This document shows positions 8,582 to 20,103 of a stretch of 64,000 bases of DNA, piece after piece. Source of the stretch: Stutzerimonas stutzeri (lineage in GTDB: Bacteria; Pseudomonadota; Gammaproteobacteria; Pseudomonadales; Pseudomonadaceae). The stretch's first letter is position 1. Every line of letters begins with the position of its first letter. The notes beneath the pieces are model-generated. The model saw nothing but the letters and a program-made list of their open reading frames with translations. It made no database searches and had not been told where the DNA came from. The stretch covers positions 1 to 64,000 of the forward strand of contig NZ_JAAMQZ010000024.1 in the NCBI RefSeq assembly GCF_013522825.1, in the 5' to 3' direction. Both the position numbers and the translations under genes were made by a program.

Positions 8582-10426
8582 TCAGAGCAGAACGATGCCG
8601 AGCAGCAGCACGGCTCCGCCAACGATGGACAGGGCGTACCAGCGCAACTGGCCGGTTTCGCTGCGACTCAGCAGGGCATGGCTGCCGCGTGCGGTGCGCG
8701 GCACCAGGCCGATGCCGGCGTCAATGGGGTCACGCGCAAGCAGGCGGCAGATCAGCAGGTAGGGCTGCACGAAGAGCTTGTCGTAGAGCCAGTCGAAGCC
8801 CCAGGCGGCGAACCACCAGGCGCTCAGCAGACGCCCCGGCGCACTCTGCGCGATGCTCGTGACCAGCCTGCGCTTGCCGAGGAACAGCAGCGCGGCGAGC
8901 AGGATGCCGGCCACCGCGACTACGCCGGAGAAGATCTCCAGGCCGATCCGGCCTTCGCCACCGGCATGCCCGATGCTTTGCGGCAGCACGCCGGCCAGTG
9001 GCGGCACGATCAGCGCGCCGACGAAGGTGGAGAGCACAATCAGCACCAGCAGCGGCAGGTTGTGGGCCAGGCCGCGTCCGGCATGGGCTTCGGTCTGTGC
9101 TTCGCCGTGGAAGGCGATGAAGATCAGCCGGAAGGTGTACAGCGAGGTCAGGAAGGCACCGATCAGGCCCGCATAGAGCAGCTCGCTATGACCGCTGGCG
9201 AAGGCCTCCCAGAGAATCTCGTCCTTGGAATAGAAACCGGCAGTGATCAGCGGCAGCGCCGCCAGTGCCGCGCCGCCGACGATGAAGCTGGCGTAGGCCA
9301 GCGGCAGTTTCTTCCACAGCCCGCCCATCCTGAAGATGTTCTGCTCGTGGTGGCAGGCATTGATCACCGAACCGGAGGCGAGGAACAGCAGCGCCTTGAA
9401 GAAGGCATGGGTCATCAGGTGGAAGATCGCCGCGTCCCAGGCGCCGACGCCGAGGGCGAGGAACATGTAGCCGATCTGGCTCATGGTCGAGTAGGCGAGG
9501 ATGCGCTTGATGTCGGTCTGCACCAGCGCGGCGAAGCCGGCCAGCACCAGGGTCACGCCACCGACGATGCCCACCAGCTCCAGCACGTCCGGCGCCAGCA
9601 GGAACAGGCCGTGGGTGCGGGCGATCAGGTAGACGCCGGCGGTGACCATGGTGGCCGCGTGGATCAGTGCGGAAACCGGCGTAGGGCCGGCCATGGCGTC
9701 GGCCAGCCAGGTCTGCAACGGCAGTTGCGCGGACTTGCCCACCGCGCCGCCGAGCAGCGCCAGGGTCGCCAGGGTGATCCAGAGGTCGCCTTCGGCGAAT
9801 TTCTGCGGTGCCAGGCTCAGCAGTTCCTGGATGTTCAGGGTGCCGAGCTGGACGAACAGGATGAACAGGCCGAAAGCCATCAGCACGTCGCCGACGCGGG
9901 TGACGATAAAGGCCTTGAGCGCGGCGTTGCCGTTCTTGCGCTCCTTGAAGTAGAAGCCGATCAGCAGGTAGGAGCACAGCCCTACGCCTTCCCAGCCGAA
10001 GTACAGCAGCAGCAGGTTGTCGCTCAGTACCAGCAGGACCATGCTGAAGATGAACAGGTTGGTGTAGGCGAAGAAGCGCGAATAGCCTTCCTCGCCGCGC
10101 ATGTACCAGCTGGCGAACAGGTGGATCAGAAAGCCGACGCCGGTGACCACGCCGAGCATGGTCAGCGACAGGCCATCCAGATGCAGGCCGAAGTCCGCCT
10201 GGAAGCCGGAGACGTTCAGCCATTGCCAGAGCACCTGGGTGTAGATGCCGCCTTGCGGTGGCGCGGCATTGAACTGCCAGATGATCCAGGCGCTGGTCAG
10301 AGCCGACAGGCCGATCGAGCCCACGCCGATGGTCGCGGCGAGGTTTTCCGACAGGCGTCCGCGCGAGAAGGCCAGCAGCAGATAGCCCAGCAGCGGAAAG
10401 ACGAAGGTGAGCAGTAGTAGGTTCAT
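8582..10426 (-). CDS. nuoL: NADH-quinone oxidoreductase subunit L
   Basis: A 614-residue ND5-type subunit, the distal antiporter-like module of complex I with the long lateral helix at its C-terminus. Recognisable blocks are [40 protein letters not shown] and [20 protein letters not shown]. It starts 4 bases inside the nuoK 3' end (ATGA overlap), which indicates coupled translation. Normal length. A long antisense frame over this gene is only a GC-bias shadow. Confidence 0.96.
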   Translation of the reverse strand: MNLLLLTFVFPLLGYLLLAFSRGRLSENLAATIGVGSIGLSALTSAWIIWQFNAAPPQGGIYTQVLWQWLNVSGFQADFGLHLDGLSLTMLGVVTGVGFLIHLFASWYMRGEEGYSRFFAYTNLFIFSMVLLVLSDNLLLLYFGWEGVGLCSYLLIGFYFKERKNGNAALKAFIVTRVGDVLMAFGLFILFVQLGTLNIQELLSLAPQKFAEGDLWITLATLALLGGAVGKSAQLPLQTWLADAMAGPTPVSALIHAATMVTAGVYLIARTHGLFLLAPDVLELVGIVGGVTLVLAGFAALVQTDIKRILAYSTMSQIGYMFLALGVGAWDAAIFHLMTHAFFKALLFLASGSVINACHHEQNIFRMGGLWKKLPLAYASFIVGGAALAALPLITAGFYSKDEILWEAFASGHSELLYAGLIGAFLTSLYTFRLIFIAFHGEAQTEAHAGRGLAHNLPLLVLIVLSTFVGALIVPPLAGVLPQSIGHAGGEGRIGLEIFSGVVAVAGILLAALLFLGKRRLVTSIAQSAPGRLLSAWWFAAWGFDWLYDKLFVQPYLLICRLLARDPIDAGIGLVPRTARGSHALLSRSETGQLRWYALSIVGGAVLLLGIVLL

Positions 10427-10731
10427 CCGTGCATCTCGCTTGCGGCATCGACATCGAGGGTGTTGAAGCGGCGGTACAGCTGCAGCAGGATCGCCAGGCC
10501 GATGGCGGCTTCGGCGGCGGCCAGGGTGATCACCAGGATGAACATGATCTGTCCATCAGGCTGGCCCCAGCGGCTGCCGGCGACCACGAAAGCCAGGCCG
10601 GCGGAGTTCATCATGATTTCCAGGCTCATCAGCATGAACAGGATGTTGCGCCGCACCATCAGGCCGACCAGGCCCAGGCTGAACAGCAGGGCGGCGACGG
10701 CCAGGCCGTGTTCGAGGGGAATGGCGTGCAT
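10423..10731 (-). CDS. nuoK: NADH-quinone oxidoreductase subunit K
   Basis: A 102-residue, three-helix membrane subunit (ND4L type). It contains [15 protein letters not shown], with the conserved membrane Glu that takes part in proton transfer, and [17 protein letters not shown] with the second Glu. It sits between nuoJ (3 bases upstream) and nuoL (4-base overlap). Length and both acidic residues match the family. Confidence 0.95.
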   Translation of the reverse strand: MHAIPLEHGLAVAALLFSLGLVGLMVRRNILFMLMSLEIMMNSAGLAFVVAGSRWGQPDGQIMFILVITLAAAEAAIGLAILLQLYRRFNTLDVDAASEMHG

Positions 10732-10734
10732 GGG

Positions 10735-11238
10735 TTACTCCTTCGCCTCGTGACGGCCCAGGTGGAAGGCTGCGACCAGCGCGCCGAGCAGCAGCAGCGA
10801 GGCCAGCTCGACGATCAGCAGGTAGGGGCCGAACAGCGCGATGCCGACTTCCTTCGGGCCGACCTCGGTCTGCCCCAGCGTCGCGCCCGAAGGTTCGCTG
10901 AACAGGGCGTAAAGCAGCTGGGCGAGCAGGGCGGCGGCCAGCAGCGATGGCCCGATCCACAGGCGCGGGGCCATCCAGGCGCGTTCCTGGCTGACCGTGT
11001 TGCGCCCCAGGTTGAGCATCATCACCACGAACACGAACAGCACCATGATGGCGCCGGCATAGACGATGATTTCCAGCGCGCCGGCGAAGGGCGCACCGAG
11101 GGCGAAGAAGCACATGGCCACCGCCAGCAGCGAGATGACCAGGTAAAGCAGGGCATGCACCGGATTGCTGCCGGTGATGACCCGCAGCGTGGACACCACG
11201 GCCACGCCGGAGGAGAAGTAGAAGGCGAATTCCATCAC
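10735..11238 (-). CDS. nuoJ: NADH-quinone oxidoreductase subunit J
   Basis: A 167-residue ND6-type membrane subunit with five hydrophobic helices. GALEIIVYAGAIMVLFVFVV is the conserved third-helix block with the pi-bulge region. It couples quinone chemistry to the antiporter modules. It is separated from nuoI by about 100 bases that hold an interspersed hairpin repeat, an unusually wide gap for this tight operon. Start ATG at 11238; length normal. Confidence 0.95.
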   Translation of the reverse strand: MMEFAFYFSSGVAVVSTLRVITGSNPVHALLYLVISLLAVAMCFFALGAPFAGALEIIVYAGAIMVLFVFVVMMLNLGRNTVSQERAWMAPRLWIGPSLLAAALLAQLLYALFSEPSGATLGQTEVGPKEVGIALFGPYLLIVELASLLLLGALVAAFHLGRHEAKE

Positions 11239-11248
11239 AAGCTCCTAG

Positions 11249-11327
11249 AGCGTTGGAAGGCTGAAGGCTGAAGGCTGAACGAAAAAGCCGGGGAACTCGT
11301 CCAGCTTTCCAGCCTCCAGCGCTTTTT
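11249..11327. repeat. interspersed hairpin repeat between nuoI and nuoJ
   Basis: A left arm rich in GGCTGAAGGCTGAAGGCTGAACGA and a right arm TCGTCCAGCTTTCCAGCCTC (then CAGCGCTTTTT) are partly complementary. The same sequence family occurs at 15667-15740 and as one arm at 60009-60038. It looks like an intergenic mobile or REP-like repeat rather than an operon-specific signal. The right arm ends in a T run on the plus strand. Confidence 0.65.
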
Positions 11328-11338
11328 ATCGAAAGGCT

Positions 11339-11887
11339 TCATGGCAGCAACCCCTTGACGTTGATCGGCTCGGCTTCGTTCTGCGCCGCCCCCTTGGGCT
11401 TGCCGGCGATGGCCAGGCCCGAGACGCGGTAGAAGTTGTAGTCCGGGTATTTGCCGGGGCCGGAGATCAGCAGGTCTTCCTTCTCGTACACCAGGTCCTG
11501 GCGCTTGTATTCGCCCATCTCGAAATCCGGGGTGAGCTGGATGGCGTTGGTCGGGCAGGCTTCCTCGCACAGGCCGCAGAAGATGCAGCGCGAGAAGTTG
11601 ATGCGAAAGAACTCCGGATACCAGCGGCCTTCGTCGGTCTCGGCCTTCTGCAAGGAGATGCAGCCTACCGGGCAGGCCACCGCGCAGAGGTTGCAGGCCA
11701 CGCAGCGCTCTTCGCCGTCTGGATCGCGGGTCAGGACGATGCGACCGCGGTAGCGTGGCGGCAGGTAGACCTGCTCCTCGGGGTATTGCAGGGTGTCGCG
11801 CTTGCGAAAGCCATGGCTGAAAACCATTATCAGGCTGCGCAGCTGGGTATAGGTACCGTGCAGTACCGAGCCTATATATCTGAACAT
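11339..11887 (-). CDS. nuoI: NADH-quinone oxidoreductase subunit I (2x[4Fe-4S])
   Basis: A 182-residue ferredoxin-like subunit that carries clusters N6a and N6b between the hydrophilic arm and the quinone site. Two full motifs are visible: C62-x2-C65-x2-C68-x3-C72 ([12 protein letters not shown]) and C101-x2-C104-x2-C107-x3-C111 ([12 protein letters not shown]). The N-terminal amphipathic helix (about residues 1-30) would lie on the membrane. It follows nuoH by 11 bases. Intact and normal in length. Confidence 0.96.
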   Translation of the reverse strand: MFRYIGSVLHGTYTQLRSLIMVFSHGFRKRDTLQYPEEQVYLPPRYRGRIVLTRDPDGEERCVACNLCAVACPVGCISLQKAETDEGRWYPEFFRINFSRCIFCGLCEEACPTNAIQLTPDFEMGEYKRQDLVYEKEDLLISGPGKYPDYNFYRVSGLAIAGKPKGAAQNEAEPINVKGLLP

Positions 11888-11899
11888 CGTATTTTCTCC

Positions 11900-12895
11900 T
11901 TACTGGGCCGCGGCCAGCACGAGCGCGCCGGTCACCAGCAGGTTGATCAGGGTCAGCGGCAGACAGAACTTCCAGCCGAAGGCCATTACCTGGTCGTAGC
12001 GCGGTCGGGGCAGCGATGCGCGCAGCAGGATGAAGATCATGATGAAAAAGCCGGTCTTGATCGCGAAATAGAAGAACGACAGCCACGGCAGCGTGTCGAG
12101 GAACGGGCCGTGCCAGCCGCCGAAGAACAGCGTGGTCAGCAGCGCCGAGATGGTCACAATGCCGATGTATTCGCCGACGAAGAACATGCCCCACTTCATT
12201 CCCGCGTACTCGACATGGTAACCGTCGGCCAGTTCCTGCTCGGCTTCCGGCTGGTCGAAGGGGTGGCGGTGGGTGACCGCGACGCCGGCGATGAAGAAGG
12301 TACAGAAGCCGAGGAACTGCGGAATGATGAACCACAGGTTCTGCTGCTGGTACTCGACGATGTCGCGCATGTTGAACGAGCCGACCTGGGCGACGATGCC
12401 CATCAGCGACAGGCCGAGGAACACCTCGTAGGAAACCGTCTGCGCCGAGGCGCGCAGCGCGCCGAGCAGGGCGAACTTGTTGTTGCTCGCCCAGCCGGCG
12501 AAGAGCACCGCATACACCGTGAGGCCGGCCATGGCGAAGAAGAACAGCAGGCCGATGTTCAGGTCCGCCACGCCCCAGGTCGGCGTCACCGGCACGATGG
12601 CGAAGGCGATCAGCAGCGAACTCATCGCCACCACCGGCGCCAGGGTGAAGATCAGGCGGTCGGCGAACGGCGGGTTCCAGTCCTCCTTGAAGAACATCTT
12701 CAGCATGTCGGCGGCCAGCTGGAACAGGCCGTAGGGGCCTACCCGGTTGGGACCGTGGCGGTCCTGCCACCAGCCGAGCAGACGCCGCTCGACGAAGCTC
12801 AGCAGCGCCCCGGCAACCACCACTGCCAGCATGATGACAAGGGATTTGATCACCTGAATGATGACGTCGAGGACTTCGGGCGTCAGCCAGCTCAT
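11900..12895 (-). CDS. nuoH: NADH-quinone oxidoreductase subunit H
   Basis: A 331-residue ND1-type membrane subunit that forms the quinone chamber. Visible family features are [20 protein letters not shown] near the N-terminus, the acidic E-rich loop [20 protein letters not shown] and [14 protein letters not shown] near the end. About eight hydrophobic helices. Its start overlaps the nuoG stop by 4 bases. Normal length, no defects. Confidence 0.96.
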   Translation of the reverse strand: MSWLTPEVLDVIIQVIKSLVIMLAVVVAGALLSFVERRLLGWWQDRHGPNRVGPYGLFQLAADMLKMFFKEDWNPPFADRLIFTLAPVVAMSSLLIAFAIVPVTPTWGVADLNIGLLFFFAMAGLTVYAVLFAGWASNNKFALLGALRASAQTVSYEVFLGLSLMGIVAQVGSFNMRDIVEYQQQNLWFIIPQFLGFCTFFIAGVAVTHRHPFDQPEAEQELADGYHVEYAGMKWGMFFVGEYIGIVTISALLTTLFFGGWHGPFLDTLPWLSFFYFAIKTGFFIMIFILLRASLPRPRYDQVMAFGWKFCLPLTLINLLVTGALVLAAAQ

Positions 12896-15615
12896 GCCGT
12901 GATCTCCTTCAGTGCAGTGACCGCAGCGCCGGCGATCAGCGCCGGAATGCCGGGCAGGCCGACCGGCAGTCCCACCAGCCCTTCGCCCAGCTCCGGCAGT
13001 ATGCGCAGCGGCAGGCGCAGGAACTGGCCGTCGACTTCAAGCCCGAGCAGCGTGCCTTCGGCAAGGGCCAGGCGCCGCGCCTCGTCTTCACCCAGGGCGA
13101 CGTAGGGCGCGGGAATGCGCTGCTGGATCGGCGCGGCGAGCGCGGTGGTTTCCTCGCTGCCGAACAGGTGATGCAGCGGCACCGCCAGCCACTGGCCCGG
13201 AGCGGGCGCAGTGGCGCTGTTGGCGGCGAACCAGGGCAACCCTGCATGGGTCGGGTGGATCAGGCGAACGCCGGGATCGCCTGCGCGCAGATGACCGCCC
13301 ACTTCGTCCTGAAGCTTGTTCCAGGCCTGCGGCGAGTTCCAGCCGGGCGACCAGGCGAAAGGCACCTGCTGACGATCCTCGACGGTGCCGCCATAGCCTT
13401 CCATGGAGTAGGCGAAGGGCGAATCCTGATCCTGCGGCTGGCGCGGCTCGTGCACGCTGACGTTGGCGCGCATGGCGGTACGCCCGCTGTAGCGCAGCGG
13501 CTGGCGCGCCAGCTTGAGGCCCTTGATGCGGAACGAGGCCAGCGGTGCGGCATCGACGATGGCCGCCAGTGACGGGTTGGCTGCGGCGCAGGCGGCGCTG
13601 GCCTGGTCCAGATCGGTCCAGTCCACGGGCTTGTTCTGCAGGGTGCTGTGCAGCGCGTGCAGCCAGCGCCAGCCTTCGCGCACGAGGATCTTGCCGTTGT
13701 AATAGCTGGGCTCGAACACCTGGAAGAAGCGCTGTGCACGACCTTCCTGGCTGACCAGGGTGCCGTCGGCTTCGGCGAAGCTGGCCACCGGCAGCAGCAG
13801 ATGGGCCTTGGCGCTGGTCTCGGTGCGCTGGTGGTCGGCGACGATCACGGTTTGTGCAGCGGCCAGGGCGGCATCCACCCGGCTGCGTTCGGCACGGCGG
13901 TAGAGGTCGTTTTCCAGCACCAGTACGGCATTCGCGCTGCCGGCTTCGAGGGCCTGCAGGGCGGCGTCTGCGGAGTGGTCACGGCTTTCGCCTTCGAGCA
14001 TCAGCGCCAGGCCCATGCTGTTGGCTTCAGGCACGATCAGGCTGATGGAGGCGTTCTTCTCGTGATTCTTCAGGGCCTGGGCGATGTTGGCCGCCGCTTC
14101 GATCAGGGCGCGCGAGCCCAGGGACGCGCCGGAGACGATCAGCGGGCGCTTGCCGGCCAGCAGGGCGGCGGCGATGCGTTGCGCCAGCTGCGCGGCGTCG
14201 GCTTCCAGGCCGGTCACTGCCGGAGCGCTGGGGTCGATGGCGTGGGCCACGGCGAAGCCGAGGCGGGCCAGATCCTCCGGCGCGGCATGCACGCATTCCT
14301 CGGCGACATCGTCCAGACGCGTGCTCGTTACGCTGGCGATGAACAGCGGGCTGCGGGCATTCTGTGCGACGTTTTGTACCGCCGCCTGGTGCCACTCGGG
14401 AATCCTCGCCTGGGCAGCGATCTCGGTGGCGCGGCCCTTGACCGACTGGCGCAGGGCCAGGGCCATGCGGGCGGCGGTCTGGGTCAGGTCTTCGCCAAGC
14501 ACGAACACTGCGTCGTGGCTTTCGATCTCGCGCAGCGTGGGCACCGGCAGCGGGCCGTTGCGCAGGATGTCGCGGATCAGCAGCAGGTTTTCCAGCTCGC
14601 TGGCGGCGATGCCGCTGTAGAAGTTGTCCGCACCGACCAGCTCGCGCAGGGCGTGGTTGCTCTCCAGGCTGGCGCGCGGCGAGCCGATGCCGATCAGGCG
14701 CTTGCCCCTGAGCAGCTCGGCGGCGGCGTCGAGGGCGGCGTCGATGCCCAGGGTTTCACCGCCCAGCAGCGGCTGGCGCGGGCGGTCGTCGCGGTTGACG
14801 TAGCCGTAGCCGAAGCGGCCGCGGTCGCAGAGGAAATAGTGGTTCACTTCGCCATTGAAGCGGTTTTCGATGCGCCGAATCTCGCCGTAGCGCTCGCCCG
14901 GGCTGATGTTGCAGCCCAGCGAGCAGCCGTGGCAGATGCTCGGAGCGAACTGCATGTCCCACTTGCGGTTGTAGCGCTCGGAGTGGGTCTTGTCGGTGAA
15001 CACGCCGGTGGGGCAGACCTCGGTGAGGTTGCCGGAGAACTCGCTTTCCAGCACGCCATCCTCGACGCGTCCGAAGTAGACGTTGTCGTGGGCGCCGAAC
15101 ACGCCCAGATCGGTGCCGCCGGCGTAATCCTTGTAGTAGCGCGTGCAGCGGTAGCAGGCGATGCAGCGGTTCATCTCGTGGGCGATGAAGGGGCCGAGTT
15201 CCTGGTTCTGATGGGTGCGCTTGGTGAAACGGTAGCGGCGCTTGTTGTGGCCGGTCATCACCGTCATGTCCTGCAGATGGCAGTGGCCGCCTTCCTCGCA
15301 CACCGGGCAGTCGTGCGGGTGGTTGAGCATCAGCCACTCGACGACGCTGGCGCGGAAGGCCTTGGCCTCTTCGTCGTCGATGGAAATCCAGCTGTTGTCG
15401 GTGGCCGGCGTCATGCAGGACATGACCAGCCGTCCGCGCGTGTCGTTCTCGTCGGAATACTGCTTGACCGCGCACTGGCGGCAGGCGCCGACGCTGCCCA
15501 GCGCCGGGTGCCAGCAGAAATAGGGAACATCGAGGCCGAGGGACAGACAGGCCTGCAAGAGGTTGTCCGCCCCATCGACTTCGTAGTCTTTGCCGTCTAC
15601 GTGGATAGTGGCCAT
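12892..15615 (-). CDS. nuoG: NADH-quinone oxidoreductase subunit G
   Basis: A 907-residue iron-sulfur subunit of the NADH module. The N-terminus has a [2Fe-2S] set (C34, C45, C48 and a Cys near 67). [14 protein letters not shown] gives the His/Cys [4Fe-4S] site and [17 protein letters not shown] starts the next [4Fe-4S] site. A further set, [14 protein letters not shown] with a later Cys, matches the off-path cluster N7 that only some bacteria keep. The rest is a molybdopterin-oxidoreductase-like domain without a cofactor role. It follows nuoF after a 130-base gap that holds a second copy of the interspersed hairpin. Confidence 0.95.
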   Translation of the reverse strand: MATIHVDGKDYEVDGADNLLQACLSLGLDVPYFCWHPALGSVGACRQCAVKQYSDENDTRGRLVMSCMTPATDNSWISIDDEEAKAFRASVVEWLMLNHPHDCPVCEEGGHCHLQDMTVMTGHNKRRYRFTKRTHQNQELGPFIAHEMNRCIACYRCTRYYKDYAGGTDLGVFGAHDNVYFGRVEDGVLESEFSGNLTEVCPTGVFTDKTHSERYNRKWDMQFAPSICHGCSLGCNISPGERYGEIRRIENRFNGEVNHYFLCDRGRFGYGYVNRDDRPRQPLLGGETLGIDAALDAAAELLRGKRLIGIGSPRASLESNHALRELVGADNFYSGIAASELENLLLIRDILRNGPLPVPTLREIESHDAVFVLGEDLTQTAARMALALRQSVKGRATEIAAQARIPEWHQAAVQNVAQNARSPLFIASVTSTRLDDVAEECVHAAPEDLARLGFAVAHAIDPSAPAVTGLEADAAQLAQRIAAALLAGKRPLIVSGASLGSRALIEAAANIAQALKNHEKNASISLIVPEANSMGLALMLEGESRDHSADAALQALEAGSANAVLVLENDLYRRAERSRVDAALAAAQTVIVADHQRTETSAKAHLLLPVASFAEADGTLVSQEGRAQRFFQVFEPSYYNGKILVREGWRWLHALHSTLQNKPVDWTDLDQASAACAAANPSLAAIVDAAPLASFRIKGLKLARQPLRYSGRTAMRANVSVHEPRQPQDQDSPFAYSMEGYGGTVEDRQQVPFAWSPGWNSPQAWNKLQDEVGGHLRAGDPGVRLIHPTHAGLPWFAANSATAPAPGQWLAVPLHHLFGSEETTALAAPIQQRIPAPYVALGEDEARRLALAEGTLLGLEVDGQFLRLPLRILPELGEGLVGLPVGLPGIPALIAGAAVTALKEITA

Positions 15616-15666
15616 TTCTAGGTCTTCTCATCCGCTTGCGCGGGTCTGGCTAATAGGAAATCTGTC

Positions 15667-15740
15667 GCTAGAGGCTGAAGGCTTGAGGCTGGACGAGGTG
15701 CGAGTCGCTTTTTCGTCCAGCCTTTAGCCTCCAGCGTCTT
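15667..15740. repeat. interspersed hairpin repeat between nuoF and nuoG
   Basis: GAGGCTGAAGGCTTGAGGCT then GGACGA (left arm, to about 15696) pairs with TCGTCCAGCCTTTAGCCTCC then AGCG (right arm, 15713-15740). It is homologous to the repeat at 11249-11327. A hairpin within a co-transcribed operon could affect mRNA processing; this is inference. Confidence 0.65.
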
Positions 15741-15745
15741 TCAAT

Positions 15746-17080
15746 TCATGCCGGCTGTGGCGGTGTGGCGCTCACCTGGGCCACGCCCGCCTCGAACTCC
15801 GAACGGAAGTACTTGATCGCGGCGCCCAGCGGCTCCACCGCGCCGGGCGCATGGGCACAGAAGGTCTTGCCGGGACCGAGGAAGTCCACCAGCCGCAGCA
15901 GGATGTCCAGGTCCTGGCGTGTGCCCTGGCCGCGCTCCAGTGCGCGCAGGGTCTTCACGCTCCAGGGCAGGCCGTCACGGCATGGCGTGCACCAGCCGCA
16001 GGATTCGCGGGCGAAGAACTCTTCCATGTTGCGCAGCAGCGAGACCATGCTGACGGTGTGGTCGACGGCCAGCGCCAGGCCGGTGCCCATGCGCGTGCCG
16101 AACTTGGCGACGCCGCCGGCGTACATCTGCGCCTCGAGGTGTTCGGGCAGCAGGAAGCCGGTGCCGGCACCGCCGGGCTGCCAGCATTTGAGGGTGTAGC
16201 CATCCTTCATGCCGCCGGCATAGTCCTCGAACAGTTCACGCGCAGTGATGCCGAAGGGCAGTTCCCAGATGCCGGGGTTCTTCACCTTGCCGGAAAAGCC
16301 CATCAGTTTGCTGCCGTGGTCTTCGCTGCCGCTGCGCGCCAGGGATTTGTACCAAGGCACGCCGTTGCCGATGATCGCCGGCACGTTGCACAGGGTCTCG
16401 ACGTTGTTGACGCAGGTCGGCTTGCCCCAGACGCCGACGGCGGCGGGGAAGGGCGGCTTGGCGCGCGGGTTGGCGCGGCGGCCTTCCAGCGAGTTGATCA
16501 GCGCGGTTTCCTCGCCACAGATATAGCGACCGGCGCCGGTATGCACGAACAGTTCGAAGTCGAAGCCGCTGCCCAGGATGTTCCTACCCAGCAGGCCGGC
16601 GGCCTTGGCTTCGTCGATGGCGCGGTTGAGGATGCGCGCCGCATCGACGTATTCGCCGCGCAGGAAGATATAGCCCCGATAGGCCTTGAGCGCGCGGGCG
16701 CTGATGATCATGCCTTCGATCAGCAGGTGCGGCAGCTGCTCCATCAGCAGCCGGTCCTTCCAGGTGTTGGGCTCCATCTCGTCCGCGTTGCACAGCAGGT
16801 AGCGGATGTTCTGCGACTCGTCCGCCGGCATCAGCCCCCACTTCACGCCGGTGGGAAAGCCTGCGCCGCCACGGCCCTTGAGGCCGGATTCCTTGACCGT
16901 CTGCACGATATCGGCCTGGGCCATTTCGGCCAGTGCCTTGCGCAGCGCGGCGTAGCCGTTCTTCTGACGGTACTCGTCGAGCCAGACCGGCTGGCCGTCG
17001 TCGCGCAGGCGCCAGGTCATCGGATGGGTTTCTTCACGGCGTTCGATACGGTTGGCCGGGGCGAAGGATGCAAGCTTCAT
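15746..17080 (-). CDS. nuoF: NADH-quinone oxidoreductase subunit F (FMN, NADH-binding)
   Basis: A 444-residue subunit that binds NADH and FMN and carries cluster N3. [15 protein letters not shown] is the glycine-rich FMN/NADH loop, and [12 protein letters not shown] supplies three Cys of the [4Fe-4S] site, with the fourth in FCAHAPGA. This is the electron entry point of complex I in the cytoplasm. It overlaps nuoE by 4 bases (ATGA-type coupling). Normal length and all key residues are present. Confidence 0.96.
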   Translation of the reverse strand: MKLASFAPANRIERREETHPMTWRLRDDGQPVWLDEYRQKNGYAALRKALAEMAQADIVQTVKESGLKGRGGAGFPTGVKWGLMPADESQNIRYLLCNADEMEPNTWKDRLLMEQLPHLLIEGMIISARALKAYRGYIFLRGEYVDAARILNRAIDEAKAAGLLGRNILGSGFDFELFVHTGAGRYICGEETALINSLEGRRANPRAKPPFPAAVGVWGKPTCVNNVETLCNVPAIIGNGVPWYKSLARSGSEDHGSKLMGFSGKVKNPGIWELPFGITARELFEDYAGGMKDGYTLKCWQPGGAGTGFLLPEHLEAQMYAGGVAKFGTRMGTGLALAVDHTVSMVSLLRNMEEFFARESCGWCTPCRDGLPWSVKTLRALERGQGTRQDLDILLRLVDFLGPGKTFCAHAPGAVEPLGAAIKYFRSEFEAGVAQVSATPPQPA

Positions 17081-17571
17081 TGATAGGCCTCCAGCAACTG
17101 GGCGACGCCGCCGGGCTGGACGTCACCGAAGGTGTCATCGTCGATCATCAGCGCCGGGGCCTTGTCGCAGTTGCCCAGGCAGCACACCGGAATCAGGGTG
17201 AAGCGGCCATCGGCAGTGGTCTGGCCGGGCTCGATGCCAATCTCATGCTTGATGCTGTCCAGCACGCTTTCATGGCCGCCGATGTAGCAGGTCATGCTGT
17301 CGCAGACGCGGATGATGTGGCGGCCCACCGGCACGCGGAAAATCTGACTATAGAAGGTGGCCACGCCTTCGACGTCGCTGGCGGGGATGCCGAGAATCTC
17401 GCCGATGGCATCGCAGGCGCCGTCCGGCACCCAGCCACGCTGCTTCTGCACGATCTTCAGGGCTTCGATGGACGCCGCGCGCGGGTCTTCGTAATGGTGC
17501 ATTTCGTGCTCGATGGCCGAGCGTTCGGTTTCGCTGAGGACGAAACGGTCAGTCTTGATCAGAGTGCTCAT
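17077..17571 (-). CDS. nuoE: NADH-quinone oxidoreductase subunit E ([2Fe-2S])
   Basis: A 164-residue thioredoxin-fold subunit that carries cluster N1a. The four ligands are visible as C90 and C95 (CDSMTC) and C131 and C135 (CLGNC). It works with NuoF and NuoG in the NADH module. It starts 1 base after the nuoCD stop and overlaps nuoF by 4 bases. Length is standard. Confidence 0.95.
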   Translation of the reverse strand: MSTLIKTDRFVLSETERSAIEHEMHHYEDPRAASIEALKIVQKQRGWVPDGACDAIGEILGIPASDVEGVATFYSQIFRVPVGRHIIRVCDSMTCYIGGHESVLDSIKHEIGIEPGQTTADGRFTLIPVCCLGNCDKAPALMIDDDTFGDVQPGGVAQLLEAYQ

Positions 17572-17572
17572 A

Positions 17573-19354
17573 TCAGCGGTCCACGTCGGCCATAACGAAA
17601 TCGATGCTGCCCAGGTAGGCGATCAGGTCCGGGATCATGCTGCCGCGAATCACCGCGGGGATCTGCTGCAGATGCGGGAAGCTGGGCGTGCGAATGCGCG
17701 TGCGGTAGCTCATGGTGCTGCCGTCGCTGGTCAGGTAGTAGCTGTTGATGCCCTTGGTCGCTTCGATCATCTGGAAGCTCTCGTTGGCCGGCATCACCGG
17801 CCCCCAGGAGACCTGCAGGAAGTGCGTGATCAGGGTTTCGATGTGCTGCAGCGTGCGCTCTTTCGGCGGCGGCGTGGTCAGCGGGTGATCGGCCTTGTAG
17901 GGGCCTTCAGGCATGTGCTTGAGGCACTGCTCGATGATCTTCAGGCTCTCGCGCATCTCGCCCATCTTGACCATGCAGCGGTCGTAGGCGTCACCGTTGA
18001 CCGCCAGCGGCACCTCGAACTCGAAGTGCTGGTAGCCGGAGTAGGGGCGTGCCTTGCGAATGTCGAAGTCGCAACCGGTGGCGCGCAGGCCGGCGCCGGT
18101 GGTGCCCCATTCCAGCGCTTCCTTGGTGTTGTAGGCGGCGACGCCCTTGGTCCGACCGATGAGGATGCTGTTCTTCAGTGCGGCCTTTTCGTACTCGTTG
18201 AGACGCTTGGGCATCCAGTCGAGGAATTCGCGCACTAGCTTGTCCCAGCCGCGCGGCAGGTCGTGGGCGACGCCGCCGATGCGGTACCAGGCCGGGTGCA
18301 TGCGGAAACCGGTGATGGCCTCGATCACCTGGTAGGCGCGCTGGCGGTCGGTGAAGGTGAAGAACACTGGTGTCATGGCGCCGACGTCCTGGATGTAGGT
18401 GCCCAGGTACAGCAGGTGATTCTGGATGCGGAAGAACTCGGCCATCATCACGCGGATGAAGTCGACGCGGTCCGGCACGGTGATGCCGGCCAGTTTCTCC
18501 ACCGCCAGCACGTAGGGCAGGTTGTTCATCACCCCGCCGAGGTAGTCGATGCGGTCGGTGTAGGGAATATAGCTGTGCCAGCTCTGGCGCTCGGCCATCT
18601 TCTCGGCGCCGCGATGGTGGTAGCCGATCTCCGGCACGCAATCGAGGATTTCCTCGCCATCAAGCTGCAGGATGATGCGGAAGGCACCGTGGGCCGAAGG
18701 GTGGTTCGGGCCGAGGTTGAGGAACATGTAGTCCTCGTGCTCGCTGTGGCGCTGCATGCCCCAGTCCTCGGGCTTGAAGCGCAGGGCTTCCTGCTCCAGG
18801 TCCTGCTTGGCGGCGTTCAGGCTGTAGGGATCGAACTCGGTGGCGCGTGCCGGGTAGTCCTTGCGCAGCGGATGGCCTTCCCAGGTCGGTGGCATCAGCA
18901 TGCGGGTGAGGAACGGGTGGCCATCGAAGGTGATGCCGAACATGTCCCAGATCTCGCGCTCGTACCAGTTGGCATTGGGCCAGACGGAGACGGCGGTGGG
19001 CAGGTTCAGATCGCCTTCGCGGAGCGCGACCTTGATCATCACGTCACTGTTTCGCTCCAGCGACATGAGGTGATAGAAGACGCTGAAGTCGGCGGCGGGC
19101 AGGCCCTGGCGCTGGGTGCGCAGGCGCTCGTCGGTGGCGCTCAGGTCGTAGAGCATCACATAGGGCTTGCTGACCTGGCGCAGAAAGCCCAGCACCTCGA
19201 TGAGCTTTTCGCGGGGCACCCAGAGCACCGGCATGCCGGTCAGGCTGGGTTGCAGCGTGAAGGTTTCGGCGCCGAAGCGCGCGTTCAGTTCGACGACGAT
19301 ATCCTGGTCGTCAGCCTTGTAGGGCGGGATGTACAGAGCATTGCCTGCAGTCAT
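17573..19354 (-). CDS. nuoCD: NADH-quinone oxidoreductase fused subunits C and D
   Basis: A 593-residue fusion. The N-terminal ~180 residues are NuoC (30-kDa type, with [27 protein letters not shown] and LRKDYP). The remainder is NuoD (49-kDa type, [29 protein letters not shown] and C-terminal [12 protein letters not shown]). NuoD forms the quinone-binding site with NuoB. The C-D fusion is typical of enterobacteria and Pseudomonas and separates this operon from the split form of alphaproteobacteria. It lies 64 bases after nuoB. Confidence 0.96.
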   Translation of the reverse strand: MTAGNALYIPPYKADDQDIVVELNARFGAETFTLQPSLTGMPVLWVPREKLIEVLGFLRQVSKPYVMLYDLSATDERLRTQRQGLPAADFSVFYHLMSLERNSDVMIKVALREGDLNLPTAVSVWPNANWYEREIWDMFGITFDGHPFLTRMLMPPTWEGHPLRKDYPARATEFDPYSLNAAKQDLEQEALRFKPEDWGMQRHSEHEDYMFLNLGPNHPSAHGAFRIILQLDGEEILDCVPEIGYHHRGAEKMAERQSWHSYIPYTDRIDYLGGVMNNLPYVLAVEKLAGITVPDRVDFIRVMMAEFFRIQNHLLYLGTYIQDVGAMTPVFFTFTDRQRAYQVIEAITGFRMHPAWYRIGGVAHDLPRGWDKLVREFLDWMPKRLNEYEKAALKNSILIGRTKGVAAYNTKEALEWGTTGAGLRATGCDFDIRKARPYSGYQHFEFEVPLAVNGDAYDRCMVKMGEMRESLKIIEQCLKHMPEGPYKADHPLTTPPPKERTLQHIETLITHFLQVSWGPVMPANESFQMIEATKGINSYYLTSDGSTMSYRTRIRTPSFPHLQQIPAVIRGSMIPDLIAYLGSIDFVMADVDR

Positions 19355-19418
19355 GATCTCGGTCGCTTTCGGTCAACGTTTGGGTGTGCGGAGGCCTTCC
19401 GGTCGGGAAAGCCGGAAT

Positions 19419-20093
19419 TCACACGTCGTCGGGGCTGCGCAGGTTGGTGACCTGGATACGCTGTTCGCGTCGCTGTTCCTTCTGCGACGGCATCTCGGCG
19501 CGATAGACGCCTTGATCGCCGACGACCCAGGAAAGCGGACGGCGCTCCTTGCCGATGGATTCCTGCAGCAGTTGCAAACCTTGCAGGAACGCCTCGGGGC
19601 GCGGCGGGCAGCCGGGTATGTACACGTCCACGGGGAGGAACTTGTCGACCCCCTGAACGACCGAGTAGATGTCGTACATACCACCGGAATTGGCGCACGA
19701 ACCCATGGAAATGACCCACTTGGGTTCGAGCATCTGTTCGTAGAGGCGCTGGATGATGGGCGCCATCTTGATGAAGCAGGTGCCGGCAATGACCATGAAG
19801 TCGGCCTGGCGCGGCGAGGCACGGATCACCTCGGCACCGAAGCGGGCGATGTCATGCGGCGCGGTGAAGGCTGTGGTCATCTCCACATAGCAGCACGACA
19901 GGCCGAAGTTGTACGGCCAGAGGGAATTCTTGCGCCCCCAGTTGACCGCGCCACTCAGCACGTCTTCCAGCTTGCCCATGTAGATGTTGCGATGAACCTG
20001 GTCTTCTAATGGATCGGCAACCGTCTCCTGCTGGCCGATCGGATAACGGTCATTGACCGCATCCGGATCGATCCGGGTAAGTTTGTATTGCAT
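19419..20093 (-). CDS. nuoB: NADH-quinone oxidoreductase subunit B (cluster N2)
   Basis: A 224-residue subunit that carries the terminal [4Fe-4S] cluster N2, the electron donor to quinone. The ligands are seen as the adjacent C67 and C68 (GLSCCYVEM), C133 (GSCANSGG) and C162 (PGCPPRPE). It follows nuoA by 10 bases. Length is normal for the Pseudomonas/enteric form, with an N-terminal extension before the catalytic core. Confidence 0.96.
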   Translation of the reverse strand: MQYKLTRIDPDAVNDRYPIGQQETVADPLEDQVHRNIYMGKLEDVLSGAVNWGRKNSLWPYNFGLSCCYVEMTTAFTAPHDIARFGAEVIRASPRQADFMVIAGTCFIKMAPIIQRLYEQMLEPKWVISMGSCANSGGMYDIYSVVQGVDKFLPVDVYIPGCPPRPEAFLQGLQLLQESIGKERRPLSWVVGDQGVYRAEMPSQKEQRREQRIQVTNLRSPDDV

Positions 20094-20103
20094 GTGAAGA
20101 GCC

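Noticed and set aside
8573..10417. 614-residue plus-strand frame opposite nuoL
   Set aside because: Gln/Glu/Ala/Gly-rich composition from GC-skewed antisense of nuoL; no family features.
13648..15621. 657-residue plus-strand frame opposite nuoG
   Set aside because: Shadow of nuoG, no recognisable domain or ribosome site.
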